DNA from: an uncultured Bacilli bacterium | Lineage (GTDB): Bacteria > Bacillota_I > Bacilli_A > RF39 > UBA660 | Assembly: GCA_934095845.1 (NCBI GenBank) | Contig: CAKOKS010000009.1 | Location: 1-39,104 of the forward strand | Length of the DNA: 39,104 nucleotides | Direction: 5' to 3' | Shown here: piece by piece, positions 1-6,153 of the stretch | How positions within the stretch are numbered: position 1 is the first letter of the stretch | How the letters are laid out: each line of letters starts with the position of its first letter | Notes under the pieces: model-generated | Told to the model about the DNA's origin: nothing | The model's input: the letters and a program-made list of their open reading frames with translations, nothing else | Database searches by the model: none | Position numbers and translations under genes: made by a program

Positions 1-1
1 C

Positions 2-276
2 GCAAAAGCCTATAATGATTTTTACTACAATGGTCAAAAGACGCAGTTAAGAGAAAATATGTCGTATGCAGATTTTTCGATTTGAGAGGTGGTTTTGCTA
101 CTATTAGTTTAAGAAGTGGAGGCGAAATAAAAGACATTGCTGAGATATTAGGACATAAAAGAATAGACATTACTGAAAAATATTATATTTCTAGTACTTC
201 CCAAGATAAAATAAAGGTTATTATTAATTTTGATAGAAATTATGTTGGTATTTCAAGTGATTCATTGTTGAAATAA
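2..276 (+). pseudogene. Tyrosine recombinase C-terminal remnant, frameshifted
   Basis: This is the catalytic tail of a phage-type integrase. From 82 (TTG, no ribosome binding site) the frame reads DLRGGFAT, then an SGGEIKDIAEILGHK stretch, then TEKYY, which matches the box II order R...LGH...Y of tyrosine recombinases with the nucleophile Tyr in the TEKYY. The His of the usual HxLR box is Phe here. The frame ending at 276 is open only from 19. A second frame is open from base 2 to 82 (ending SYADFSI before TGA at 83-85), so a single-base indel around 71-82 probably split the gene. The 5' part lies outside the window. It is almost certainly inactive. Confidence 0.7.
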
Positions 277-293
277 GTAAACAATGGTATAAT
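265..293 (+). promoter_or_regulatory. Candidate promoter of the Doc-like module
   Basis: TTGTTG at 265-270 and TATAAT at 288-293 are 17 bp apart and lie about 33 bp before the start at 326. The -35 overlaps the end of the integrase remnant. Confidence 0.45.
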
Positions 294-325
294 AAACATA
301 ATTATTTAACTTAAGGAGGTAAAAA

Positions 326-1348
326 ATGGCAAAGGATTTAACTAATTCAGTTATTGATAGACAAAACATATTAAATAACGATATGGCAATAGAAGAAATT
401 AAAAAGAATATTTCTGTACCAGGAATTATGATAGATGATAAAATATATTTCACTGTTGAATATGTGGCCTCATTTTATGAAGTTGATCCTAGAACTATTA
501 GACGATATATTGAAAATAATAGTAAAGAATTTAACGAAAATGGATATGAAGTACTAACTGGTCAAAAATTAAAAGACTTTTTAAATAAAATAGAAAATTC
601 TGGTAAGGACATTAATGTCCTTACCAAGGAAAAAATTACAAGATTATCAGTTTTTGATTTTAGAGCATTTTTAAATATAGGTATGTTGTTATCTGAAAGT
701 GAGAGAGCTAAAGAAGTTAGAAAATTAATTCTGGATATAGTTATAGACTTAATTAATAAAAAAACTGGTGGTGGAACAAAGTATATCAATCAAAGGGATG
801 AAGATTATCTAGAATCGTGGTATTGTGAAGAAAATTATAGAAAATTATTTACCGATGCATTACGTGATTACGTGGTAGAAGGAAAATATAAGTATGCCAG
901 ATATACTGATAAAATTTATGAAAGTATTTTTAAGGAAAATACAAAAGAATACAAGGAAATACTTAATTTAAATGCAAAGGATAAAGTTAGAGATACTTTT
1001 TATTCAGAAGTATTAGATTTAATTTCATCATATGAGGGTGGGTTTTCAGAAATATTAAAAAGTGAGTATTTGAAAAAAAATGCAAGATTAGAATACTATG
1101 AAGTAGATAAATTGTTTGATGATTTTTCAGAACAAAAATTATATGAGCCTTTAAAAAATAAAGCACGAAATAAAATGGCAAGTAGAGATTTGGCATTTCG
1201 TGATGCGTTACACTTAAGATTAACTGAATATATTAGTCCATTAGATAAATCAGAATTTGAAAGATTTCTAGGATTGAAGAGTCAGGAATTACTTGAACGA
1301 ATGAAAGAAACAGAAGAAGTTTTTAAGAGGTTGAAAGATCGTGAATAA
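326..1348 (+). CDS. DNA-binding Bro-N/RhuM-like protein, probable partner of the Doc-like toxin
   Basis: A 340-residue protein starting at ATG behind a strong AAGGAGG. Residues about 46-65 (VASFYEVDPRTIRRYIEN) look like a helix-turn-helix: helix, short turn, then a recognition helix with RTIRR. A second block, about residues 108-140 (FDFRAFLNIGMLLSESERAKE and a helix after it), resembles the Bro-N/RhuM/phage antirepressor fold, where a similar serAkevR segment is common. The C-terminal 170 residues are helical and charged, ending in a coiled-coil-like segment. The downstream Fic/Doc gene starts 8 bases before this stop, so the two are translationally coupled. By analogy with toxin-antitoxin pairs it may bind the toxin and repress the operon. 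That role is inferred; there is no clear antitoxin motif, and its size is large for a classic antitoxin. Confidence 0.6.
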   Translation: MAKDLTNSVIDRQNILNNDMAIEEIKKNISVPGIMIDDKIYFTVEYVASFYEVDPRTIRRYIENNSKEFNENGYEVLTGQKLKDFLNKIENSGKDINVLTKEKITRLSVFDFRAFLNIGMLLSESERAKEVRKLILDIVIDLINKKTGGGTKYINQRDEDYLESWYCEENYRKLFTDALRDYVVEGKYKYARYTDKIYESIFKENTKEYKEILNLNAKDKVRDTFYSEVLDLISSYEGGFSEILKSEYLKKNARLEYYEVDKLFDDFSEQKLYEPLKNKARNKMASRDLAFRDALHLRLTEYISPLDKSEFERFLGLKSQELLERMKETEEVFKRLKDRE

Positions 1349-1787
1349 AAGAATTATATATATACCAGATGAATTAATTGAACAAATCCATTCTAATACA
1401 ATTGATGTTAGTGGAGGCGGTGACAAAGGAATTATAGATATAGGAAGACTAAAATCTGTATTGGCACATATACAAAATGATGATTACTATCCTAACTTTG
1501 TAGATAAAATTACGCATCTTTTCTTCTGCGTTTGTAAATTTCATGCTTTTGTTGATGGAAATAAAAGGTTAGCCATAACCTTATCTGCACAATTTTTAAT
1601 TTTAAATGGGTATGGTCTAATATGTGGAAAATTTATCGAGGAAATGGAAAATATAAGTTATCATGTTGCGGCAAATAATATAAATAAAAGTTTGCTACAT
1701 GAAATACTTGAGAGCTTTCTTGATGGAAATTATGATTCTGAAGAAATAAAATTAAAAATATATGAAGCAATTTCAGAAAAAATTTAG
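1341..1787 (+). CDS. Fic/Doc family toxin (death-on-curing-like)
   Basis: A 148-residue, single-domain Fic/Doc protein starting at GTG and overlapping the upstream gene by 8 bases. The active-site loop is HAFVDGNKRLA at residues 68-78. This is the Doc form (HxFxxxNKR) rather than the Fic form (HPFxxGNGR). His68, Asp72, Asn74, Lys75 and Arg76 are present. Doc uses the altered loop to phosphorylate EF-Tu, whereas most Fic proteins AMPylate. The Gly before Asn (where Doc often has Ala) leaves the exact chemistry open. The length is close to that of Doc (about 126 residues) plus a short C-terminal helix. No inhibitory (S/T)xxxE(G/N) helix is seen, so inhibition should come from the partner gene. 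Confidence 0.82.
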   Translation: MNKRIIYIPDELIEQIHSNTIDVSGGGDKGIIDIGRLKSVLAHIQNDDYYPNFVDKITHLFFCVCKFHAFVDGNKRLAITLSAQFLILNGYGLICGKFIEEMENISYHVAANNINKSLLHEILESFLDGNYDSEEIKLKIYEAISEKI

Positions 1788-1995
1788 TAGAAGTGTAGAA
1801 TCGCACATTTTATAAGATAAGAAAATATGACATACTTATATTAGTGAACGGATGTGGACAATGTCCACAATATGTCCACGTTGGAGAAATACTCAGAGTA
1901 CAGATAATATCATAAATACAAATAATATAGATGTTACCTAGTTTGATAAATAAAGAAATACGCATAATACTATAAGTATAAATAATACTGATAAT

Positions 1996-2055
1996 ATGGG
2001 AACATTCACTACATGTAGAAGTGGTAAGAAGTATAAGAACAGTTGTGGTAAGTAA
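1996..2055 (+). pseudogene. Decayed SEC-C motif tail, copy A
   Basis: In frame, bases 2011-2055 read TCRSGKKYKNSCGK and then a stop. This is a recognisable SEC-C metal-binding tail (CxCxSGKKYKxCCG) with two Cys lost. An ATG at 1996 is in frame but has no ribosome binding site, so it is read as the end of a lost gene. Related tails lie at 3660-3704 and about 5309-5341. Confidence 0.55.
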
Positions 2056-2235
2056 GTTGATTTATAAGGGCTTGTGCAGTAGTGCATCAGTAAAAAAAGT
2101 CAAAAAAAATAGACAAAATAAAGCTCAAAATGCACACTTGTGTGCAATTTGTGTGCGTAAAATAAAAAATTAATGCACACAATTGATTTAAACCTTATAA
2201 AACAAGGAATTTTTCAATGAACACAAATTCACAAT

Positions 2236-2259
2236 AATCAGCATTCGTGCTGATTTTTT
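2236..2259 (+). terminator. Intrinsic terminator with UUCG tetraloop
   Basis: AATCAGCA (2236-2243), loop TTCG, TGCTGATT (2248-2255), followed by Ts to 2259. This is a perfect 8-bp stem with the very stable UUCG loop. It sits 31 bp upstream of the truncated integrase start and would end transcription coming from the left. Confidence 0.85.
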
Positions 2260-2290
2260 CGTTCTCTAAAGAAATTTAAAGGAGGAAGTT

Positions 2291-2671
2291 ATGGGAAAAG
2301 TGAATGTAACAAAAGGAGGGAATCTATATCAATGTAGATTTGAAATAGCTCCACAAAGGGGAGTTAGAAAATTTATTAACAAATCAGGTTTCAAGACAAA
2401 ACAGTATGCTTATGTTGCTGGGATGAAAGCATTTAATGAATATATGAATACAGGTAAAAAATTTTCTCTTAATACATGTCATAAATTGGTAATACTTAAA
2501 AATATTTTAAAATTGGCTCTCATCCCCTTTCTTTATAAACAAAAAAACAGAGAAAAAAGCACAAAAAATAGACACGAGATTATGTCTATTTATTTCTCTC
2601 TACAATTTATCTATAATACTATGTTAGGACATTTTTTTAGGACAGTCAACGGACAAAGTGAAATTTTTTAA
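2291..2671 (+). pseudogene. Tyrosine integrase N-terminus, truncated
   Basis: It starts at ATG behind a good GGAGGAAG. Residues 1-57 are the arm-binding (AP2-like) N-terminal domain of ICE/phage integrases: a GGNLYQCRFEIA strand pair, a basic GVRKFINKSGFKTK strand, and the helix AYVAGMKAFNEYMNTGKKF. After about residue 60 the core-binding domain that should follow is missing, and the rest (about 66 residues, to the stop at 2671) is low-complexity sequence with no integrase character. No catalytic domain follows, so the protein is not a recombinase. The missing half could be the minus-strand tail at 5343-5591, if an inversion or insertion split one gene; this is inferred. Confidence 0.7.
2549..2599. 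repeat. Two-part hairpin within the integrase remnant
   Basis: Inner arms AAATAGACA (2566-2574) and TGTCTATTT (2583-2591) have an 8-nt loop. Outer arms AGAGAAA (2549-2555) and TTTCTCT (2593-2599) pair on the same axis. The structure starts about 80 bp after integrase similarity ends, so it may mark the junction, or act as a transcription terminator of a lost neighbour. Confidence 0.5.
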
Positions 2672-2687
2672 ATAACTGCTGCGCTGT

Positions 2688-2733
2688 AAAACTAAATTCC
2701 ACCCTAATTTAAGTAGAAGTGGAATTTAGTTTT
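2688..2733. terminator. Long inverted repeat, likely terminator of the minus-strand membrane gene
   Basis: The 15-bp perfect arms are AAAACTAAATTCCAC (2688-2702) and its complement at 2719-2733, separated by 16 bases. It overlaps the 3' end of the minus-strand gene ending at 2709. A T run is present on the + side at about 2744-2750, and a shorter one on the minus side. Confidence 0.55.
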
Positions 2734-3410
2734 GTAACTGAGCTTTTTTTACACTTTATTATTATTAATTTTTTTAATGTAAGAAATATCAAACAAATCA
2801 AATTAAAGCAAACTATTACAATGGCTATCTTTATAAAATTATATTTTAATTGTTCTTTTATTGATGAGTGAGTTTTTTCATTTATTTTTAAATAATAGTT
2901 TTCAAATTCATCATCACTAGTGTACATATTAGATATTTCATAAGGTAATTCTGTTCTAAAATTTAATCTAACCTTATTTTCAGATTCAAAAAATAAAATA
3001 CACACTGTTTTCTCATTACTATATATAATTATCCTTCGATTTTCTAATATTAGATTAGATTGAATTTCTACTCCATTTTCCTTTAAAAATTGAACTAAAT
3101 TTTCTATAGTATCATATTTAGCAAATACTGATACTTCTCCAATAACTCGCTTACGAAAATCATTTTTATTTATTTGAATAATTGCATCATCATAAAAAGA
3201 TAAATAATTATTATTTACAATTAAAGAATCCAAAAAGAAAGAATCCAACTCAGATACTTTTATTTTATCATTATATTGATAAATTCCAATTTCTCCATTT
3301 TTGTAGTTATATTCTTTTTTTAACAAAAATATCCAACAAAAATATAATGTAAGAAAAATAATTATACTCAATATGATAACAACAATATATTTCTTTGAAA
3401 AGTTTAACAT
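2709..3410 (-). CDS. Hypothetical two-TM membrane protein
   Basis: A 233-residue protein. An N-terminal transmembrane segment (about residues 8-30, rich in Ile, Leu and Phe) follows a short basic start. About 165 extracytoplasmic residues come next, rich in Asn, Glu and Ile, with a Cys in a strand-like stretch. A second membrane segment (about 195-218) and a short Lys-rich cytoplasmic tail end the protein. The ATG at 3410 has GGTGAG upstream and a TATAAT further up. It is the only intact minus-strand gene in the left island, which fits cargo of a mobile element. I do not recognise the family; a role in phage exclusion or cell-surface immunity would be a guess. Confidence 0.6.
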   Translation of the reverse strand: MLNFSKKYIVVIILSIIIFLTLYFCWIFLLKKEYNYKNGEIGIYQYNDKIKVSELDSFFLDSLIVNNNYLSFYDDAIIQINKNDFRKRVIGEVSVFAKYDTIENLVQFLKENGVEIQSNLILENRRIIIYSNEKTVCILFFESENKVRLNFRTELPYEISNMYTSDDEFENYYLKINEKTHSSIKEQLKYNFIKIAIVIVCFNLICLIFLTLKKLIIIKCKKSSVTKLNSTST

Positions 3411-3547
3411 AAAAGCTCACCACTAATATTATACTATAAAAAATAGTCAGCAGTATATATTATTTATATACTCAAATTAATTAATCTTGAGAACGAATGG
3501 ATACATTGTGTGCATTTTGTGTTCGTTGAGAAGAAAACACATAGTAA

Positions 3548-3570
3548 AAATAGTACAAATAATACTATTT
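3548..3570. repeat. Perfect 8-bp palindrome around CAAATAA
   Basis: AAATAGTA (3548-3555) and TACTATTT (3563-3570) flank CAAATAA. It is related in arms and centre to the palindromes at 3632-3648 and 1975-1989, so it is a possible binding site for one protein. Confidence 0.5.
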
Positions 3571-3631
3571 ATATATAACCTTACCAGAACCATTCATCCC
3601 TTTGAAAACATATAATACAGATAGTTTTACA

Positions 3632-3648
3632 TAGTACAAATAGTACTA
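3632..3648. repeat. Perfect 6-bp palindrome around AAATA
   Basis: TAGTAC (3632-3637), AAATA, GTACTA (3643-3648). It is the second copy of the palindrome type seen at 3548 and lies 12 bp before SEC-C tail copy B. Confidence 0.5.
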
Positions 3649-3659
3649 GAAAAGGATGA

Positions 3660-3704
3660 ACATGTGGCTCAGGGAAAAAATATAAACAATGTTGTGGTAA
3701 ATAA
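3660..3704 (+). pseudogene. Decayed SEC-C motif tail, copy B
   Basis: Bases 3660-3704 read TCGSGKKYKQCCGK and then stop, nearly a perfect SEC-C zinc-binding tail. The preceding codon is TGA, so nothing complete is encoded upstream in this frame. Such tails end SecA and many accessory proteins of mobile islands. This one has lost its body. Confidence 0.65.
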
Positions 3705-3714
3705 GCTTGCAAAC

Positions 3715-3787
3715 CTCGATAAAATAAGGGAAAACGCGAGTTTTTCTTTTTAGCAAAAAATATCCCAAAATAGGGGCTGGAGCCACT
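3715..3787. repeat. Composite repeat unit, copy 1 (hairpin plus CTGGAGCCACT)
   Basis: CTCG (3715-3718), loop containing AAAATAAGG (3721-3729), CGAG (3737-3740), a T-rich run, then CTGGAGCCACT at 3777-3787. The same order recurs at 5340-5412, with the same distance from loop to box (56 against 54 bp). Read on the minus strand, both copies align through the C-terminal codons and trailer of the integrase remnant at 5343-5591. Confidence 0.65.
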
Positions 3788-3873
3788 TTGAAGCTATTTT
3801 GATTTAAGTATTTGACTATATTTAAAAAAGTGGAACTTTTTATGATATAATCAAATATAGGATGGTGATTATA

Positions 3874-5289
3874 ATGTTTGGTCCAAAAGAACTTGATTCA
3901 AGAAATACATATAATCCTAATTTACAAGAAATACAAGAATCAGCAGAAAGGACATATGGTGAATCAAATTCTTTTTATAGAAAAGAAGAATTATATTTAA
4001 AGGACATTGAAAGAAGAATAATAACAGGTGATCTTTCTTCTGAGAAAGATATATATGATGAATGTCATGCAATAGCATCAGATTTGGCAAAATGCTGTGA
4101 GATGTATTTGAAAGCATTATTTATATATGAACATAATATTCCAGGTAATCAAGTAGATGAATTATGGGAAAAACTGAAAAATTCAGAATTTAAAACAGAT
4201 GAAAGAGGAAATTTGATTTATGAAACACCAGCTGGAGAAATAACATTTGTAAAGTACGATGATAATGGAAATCCTATTAAAGACAGTAATGGGAAACCAA
4301 TTTATTTTGATAAAAATAATAATGTTTATACTGAAAACAGCAGGGGATCTAAAATAAAAAGAAATGGGCATCAATTGGATAGATTGATAGAACTGCTATC
4401 GCAAGAATCAAGATTGTTACTGGAGACAAGAATGTTAACTATTCCAATGGAAACAACGGAAATGAATAATTCTGTATCCATATTGGATATATTACTAAAA
4501 AAAGGTGTATTATCACAAAATAATCAAATTTCATCTGAACAGTATGTTGGTTGGATTGAACAACATAAAAGAACATTTGAAGAAGCTAGATATTCTGGTC
4601 AAAAAAAATATGACGTAAATGTTGAATTCTTATATCATTTAGCAACTCAAATAAAAGCAGTAGTTCAATATAGGATGGATCCTAAAAATAATCAAAAGTT
4701 TACGGTCACAGATGAGGAATTATCTCAACTGCCTAAGGAAATCCAACAAATGGCTTCGTTTCATTCATATTTATTATCTGAGGATTTAATTAAATTGATA
4801 GCGAATAACGAGGAAATAAAAAATAAAATAATATTATTGTTTTCTAATAAATATGCTATACCACCAAAGAATGTATCACCTTTAGATTTTTATAATATGG
4901 TTAGACTAATGGACGAAAAAGAAATCATTTATGTATCATATTTATGTTATATGGTTCAAAATTATGATAAATTGGATTCTGGTGCTATTGATGGACAACA
5001 GGAAAAAGAAACAAAGAAAGCATTTGAAATAGCCGGAATATTTAATTCAATAGGTATTACACCTAATAAAGTCATTGGCTTTTTTGTACAAATAAAAGAA
5101 GTATTTGGGGGAAAAATAACTATAGTCAACGAAAGTATATCTAAACTACTAACATTACTAAGAAGTGAAATTGATAATAAATATTCTTATATTAATAATA
5201 CTTATTATCTTAAGAAGAAAAGCAATTACAAATTAGATTCATTTAGCAATATTGATATCATTAATTATAACAATAAGTTTAAATTATAG
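3874..5289 (+). CDS. HEPN-like accessory protein with inserted tandem hairpin segment
   Basis: A 471-residue protein. An in-frame ATG at 3862 lies inside the ribosome binding site GGATGGTGAT, so the ATG at 3874 is preferred. Residues about 60-85 (HAIASDLAKCCEMYLKALFIY) and a later GHQLDRLIELLS followed by EEARYSG have the order and spacing of a HEPN helical domain: a long helix, then GH-x-L, then RY. The catalytic R-x4-6-H is not seen, so RNase activity is doubtful. Between the HEPN helices lie two short units, YDDNGNPIKDSNGKP and IYFDKNNNVYTEN, of the YD/beta-hairpin kind found in secreted toxins. The C-terminal 200 residues are helical and unrecognised. Its own promoter and isolation suggest a stand-alone defence or toxin gene; this is inferred. 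Confidence 0.6.
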   Translation: MFGPKELDSRNTYNPNLQEIQESAERTYGESNSFYRKEELYLKDIERRIITGDLSSEKDIYDECHAIASDLAKCCEMYLKALFIYEHNIPGNQVDELWEKLKNSEFKTDERGNLIYETPAGEITFVKYDDNGNPIKDSNGKPIYFDKNNNVYTENSRGSKIKRNGHQLDRLIELLSQESRLLLETRMLTIPMETTEMNNSVSILDILLKKGVLSQNNQISSEQYVGWIEQHKRTFEEARYSGQKKYDVNVEFLYHLATQIKAVVQYRMDPKNNQKFTVTDEELSQLPKEIQQMASFHSYLLSEDLIKLIANNEEIKNKIILLFSNKYAIPPKNVSPLDFYNMVRLMDEKEIIYVSYLCYMVQNYDKLDSGAIDGQQEKETKKAFEIAGIFNSIGITPNKVIGFFVQIKEVFGGKITIVNESISKLLTLLRSEIDNKYSYINNTYYLKKKSNYKLDSFSNIDIINYNNKFKL

Positions 5290-5308
5290 TAATAAATGCC
5301 AAGTTGAG

Positions 5309-5341
5309 TGTGGGCAAAAATATAATAAAAAATTAAAAAGG
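5309..5341 (+). pseudogene. Probable SEC-C tail, copy C (very degenerate)
   Basis: Bases 5309-5341 read CGQKYNKKLKR, alignable to CGSGKKYKQCCGK with a two-codon loss. Alone this would be weak. It is supported by its position just before the second composite repeat, as copy B is before the first. Confidence 0.35.
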
Positions 5342-5412
5342 CTTAGTAAAATAAGGAAAAACTAAGTCTTTTCATTTTATTAAAAACAATGATTTTATGT
5401 TCTGGAGCCACT
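5340..5412. repeat. Composite repeat unit, copy 2
   Basis: GGCTTAGT (5340-5347) pairs with ACTAAGTC (5361-5368) around AAAATAAGGAAAA, then CTGGAGCCACT lies at 5402-5412. It is homologous to 3715-3787 over its whole length. The minus-strand integrase remnant reads through it and stops at 5343. Confidence 0.65.
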
Positions 5413-5591
5413 AGTGGAGCTATATTAAAAAAGAGTTGGTTTTCAACAGTATTTCTAGCTCGATTAATCGTATTAATTACTTCAGAAGATGTTGTATTAA
5501 ATAAGTGAGAATAAGTATTTAAAGTTTCACTTGAATTAGAATGTCCAAGATATTTAAAAACCATAGTAACAGGGGCTCCATTATTTAAGAA
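5343..5591 (-). pseudogene. Tyrosine integrase C-terminal remnant (minus strand)
   Basis: Read from 5591, the frame begins FLNNGAPVTMVFKYLGHS, continues with a SETLNTYSHLF stretch, and ends after about 82 codons at TAA 5343. GAPVTMVxKYLGHSxxxxTLNTYSHLF is a well-known integrase box II, with His in LGHS and Tyr in NTYSH. The frame is closed by a stop at 5592-5594 and the sequence upstream is unrelated, so only the tail survives. An ATG at codon 10 is not a real start. It may be the missing half of the integrase whose N-terminus is at 2291, now inverted; this is inferred. Confidence 0.8.
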
Positions 5592-5650
5592 TCAATTGCA
5601 AATTTATCAACTGTAAGAAAAATTGTATTTAATCTAGCTAGTTTAGATAA

Positions 5651-6040
5651 CAGTTTTGGGAAAGTTCCAATGCAAAGAAAACTTACACGATATATGTTAG
5701 ATATTTAAAAACTGAGGGTAAGGAACTTGTAATACTTACAAGTTGGTTTAGCGGAACTCAAATACCAAGACTTAAAAGAACAGGCTTATATGCATATATA
5801 GACAAAATAGTTGCCGGCGAAGATGCAATGAAACCTGATTTAGAATCTTTTGAACTTGCTATTGGTGATACAAGCAAAGAAGACTGTATAATGATAGGAG
5901 ATAGTCTTAAAAGTGATAAAGCAGGAGCAGAGAATGCTGGAATAGACTGTTATATTGTTGATAAAGAGCATACTTTAAATGATTTGTTACAAATGATTAG
6001 CAAAAATGAGAAGGCGATATGTCTTATTAAGAAAAAATAG
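5651..6040 (+). pseudogene. HAD-superfamily hydrolase, C-terminal half
   Basis: The frame is open from 5651 (stop at 5648) to 6040. It holds HAD motif II (VILTSWFSG, Ser/Thr after the strand), motif III Lys (EDAMKPDLESF) and motif IV (CIMIGDSLKSDKAGAENAG, with the acidic GDSxxxD pair). The nucleophile DxDx(T/V) motif and the cap are missing, and the first ATG (5828) lies after motif II. The break falls next to the integrase tail at 5591, as expected if an element inserted into this gene and removed its 5' half. A short protein from 5828 could still be made but could not be a phosphatase. Confidence 0.75.
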
Positions 6041-6106
6041 TATCAAATTTTAGAATATAAAAGTTAATTAGAATTTTATAATTTAATTACAAAATGTGGT
6101 AAAATT

Positions 6107-6137
6107 AAAGTGTTTAAATAATTTTAACACTTTTTTT
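6107..6137 (+). terminator. Terminator or attenuator directly before the TTG-started gene
   Basis: AAAGTGTT (6107-6114) and AACACTTT (6126-6133) form a stem followed by seven Ts to 6137, only a few bases before AGGAGG at 6141. It most simply ends transcripts from the HAD remnant, but its closeness to the next start would also allow control of that gene. Confidence 0.6.
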
Positions 6138-6153
6138 AGTAGGAGGTTTTGCT

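Larger units (their letters stand above)
1788..2290. other. Non-coding stretch with decayed SEC-C tail and several palindromes
   Basis: No convincing gene lies in this 503-bp stretch. It contains GTGGAC-AAT-GTCCAC at 1854-1868 with a further GTCCAC at 1874-1879. An AGTAT-AAATA-ATACT palindrome is at 1975-1989. A SEC-C-like tail ends at the TAA at 2053. TGCACAC/TGTGTGCA repeats occur at about 2131-2180, and a terminator lies at 2236-2259. The stretch looks like the debris of older genes and junctions, not a functional leader. Confidence 0.7.
3411..3873. other. Intergenic stretch with palindromes and the first composite repeat
   Basis: No gene is seen in these 460 bp. The stretch holds a TTGTGTGCATTTTGTG segment (about 3508-3523) related to the one at about 2143-2158, and two AT-rich palindromes with an AAATA centre (3548-3570 and 3632-3648). 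It also holds a SEC-C tail (3660-3704), a hairpin, and CTGGAGCCACT (3777-3787). It ends with a small AAAAAGT-GGA-ACTTTTT palindrome (3825-3841) and an extended -10 TGATATAAT (3843-3851) for the next gene. Confidence 0.7.

Noticed and set aside
1788..2290. CRISPR or tandem repeat array
   Set aside because: The repeats are short palindromes and pairs without regular spacers of equal length.
5595..5706. Short frame starting ESIANLSTVRK as part of the HAD or integrase gene
   Set aside because: It is in a different frame from both and resembles neither; it may be junction DNA.
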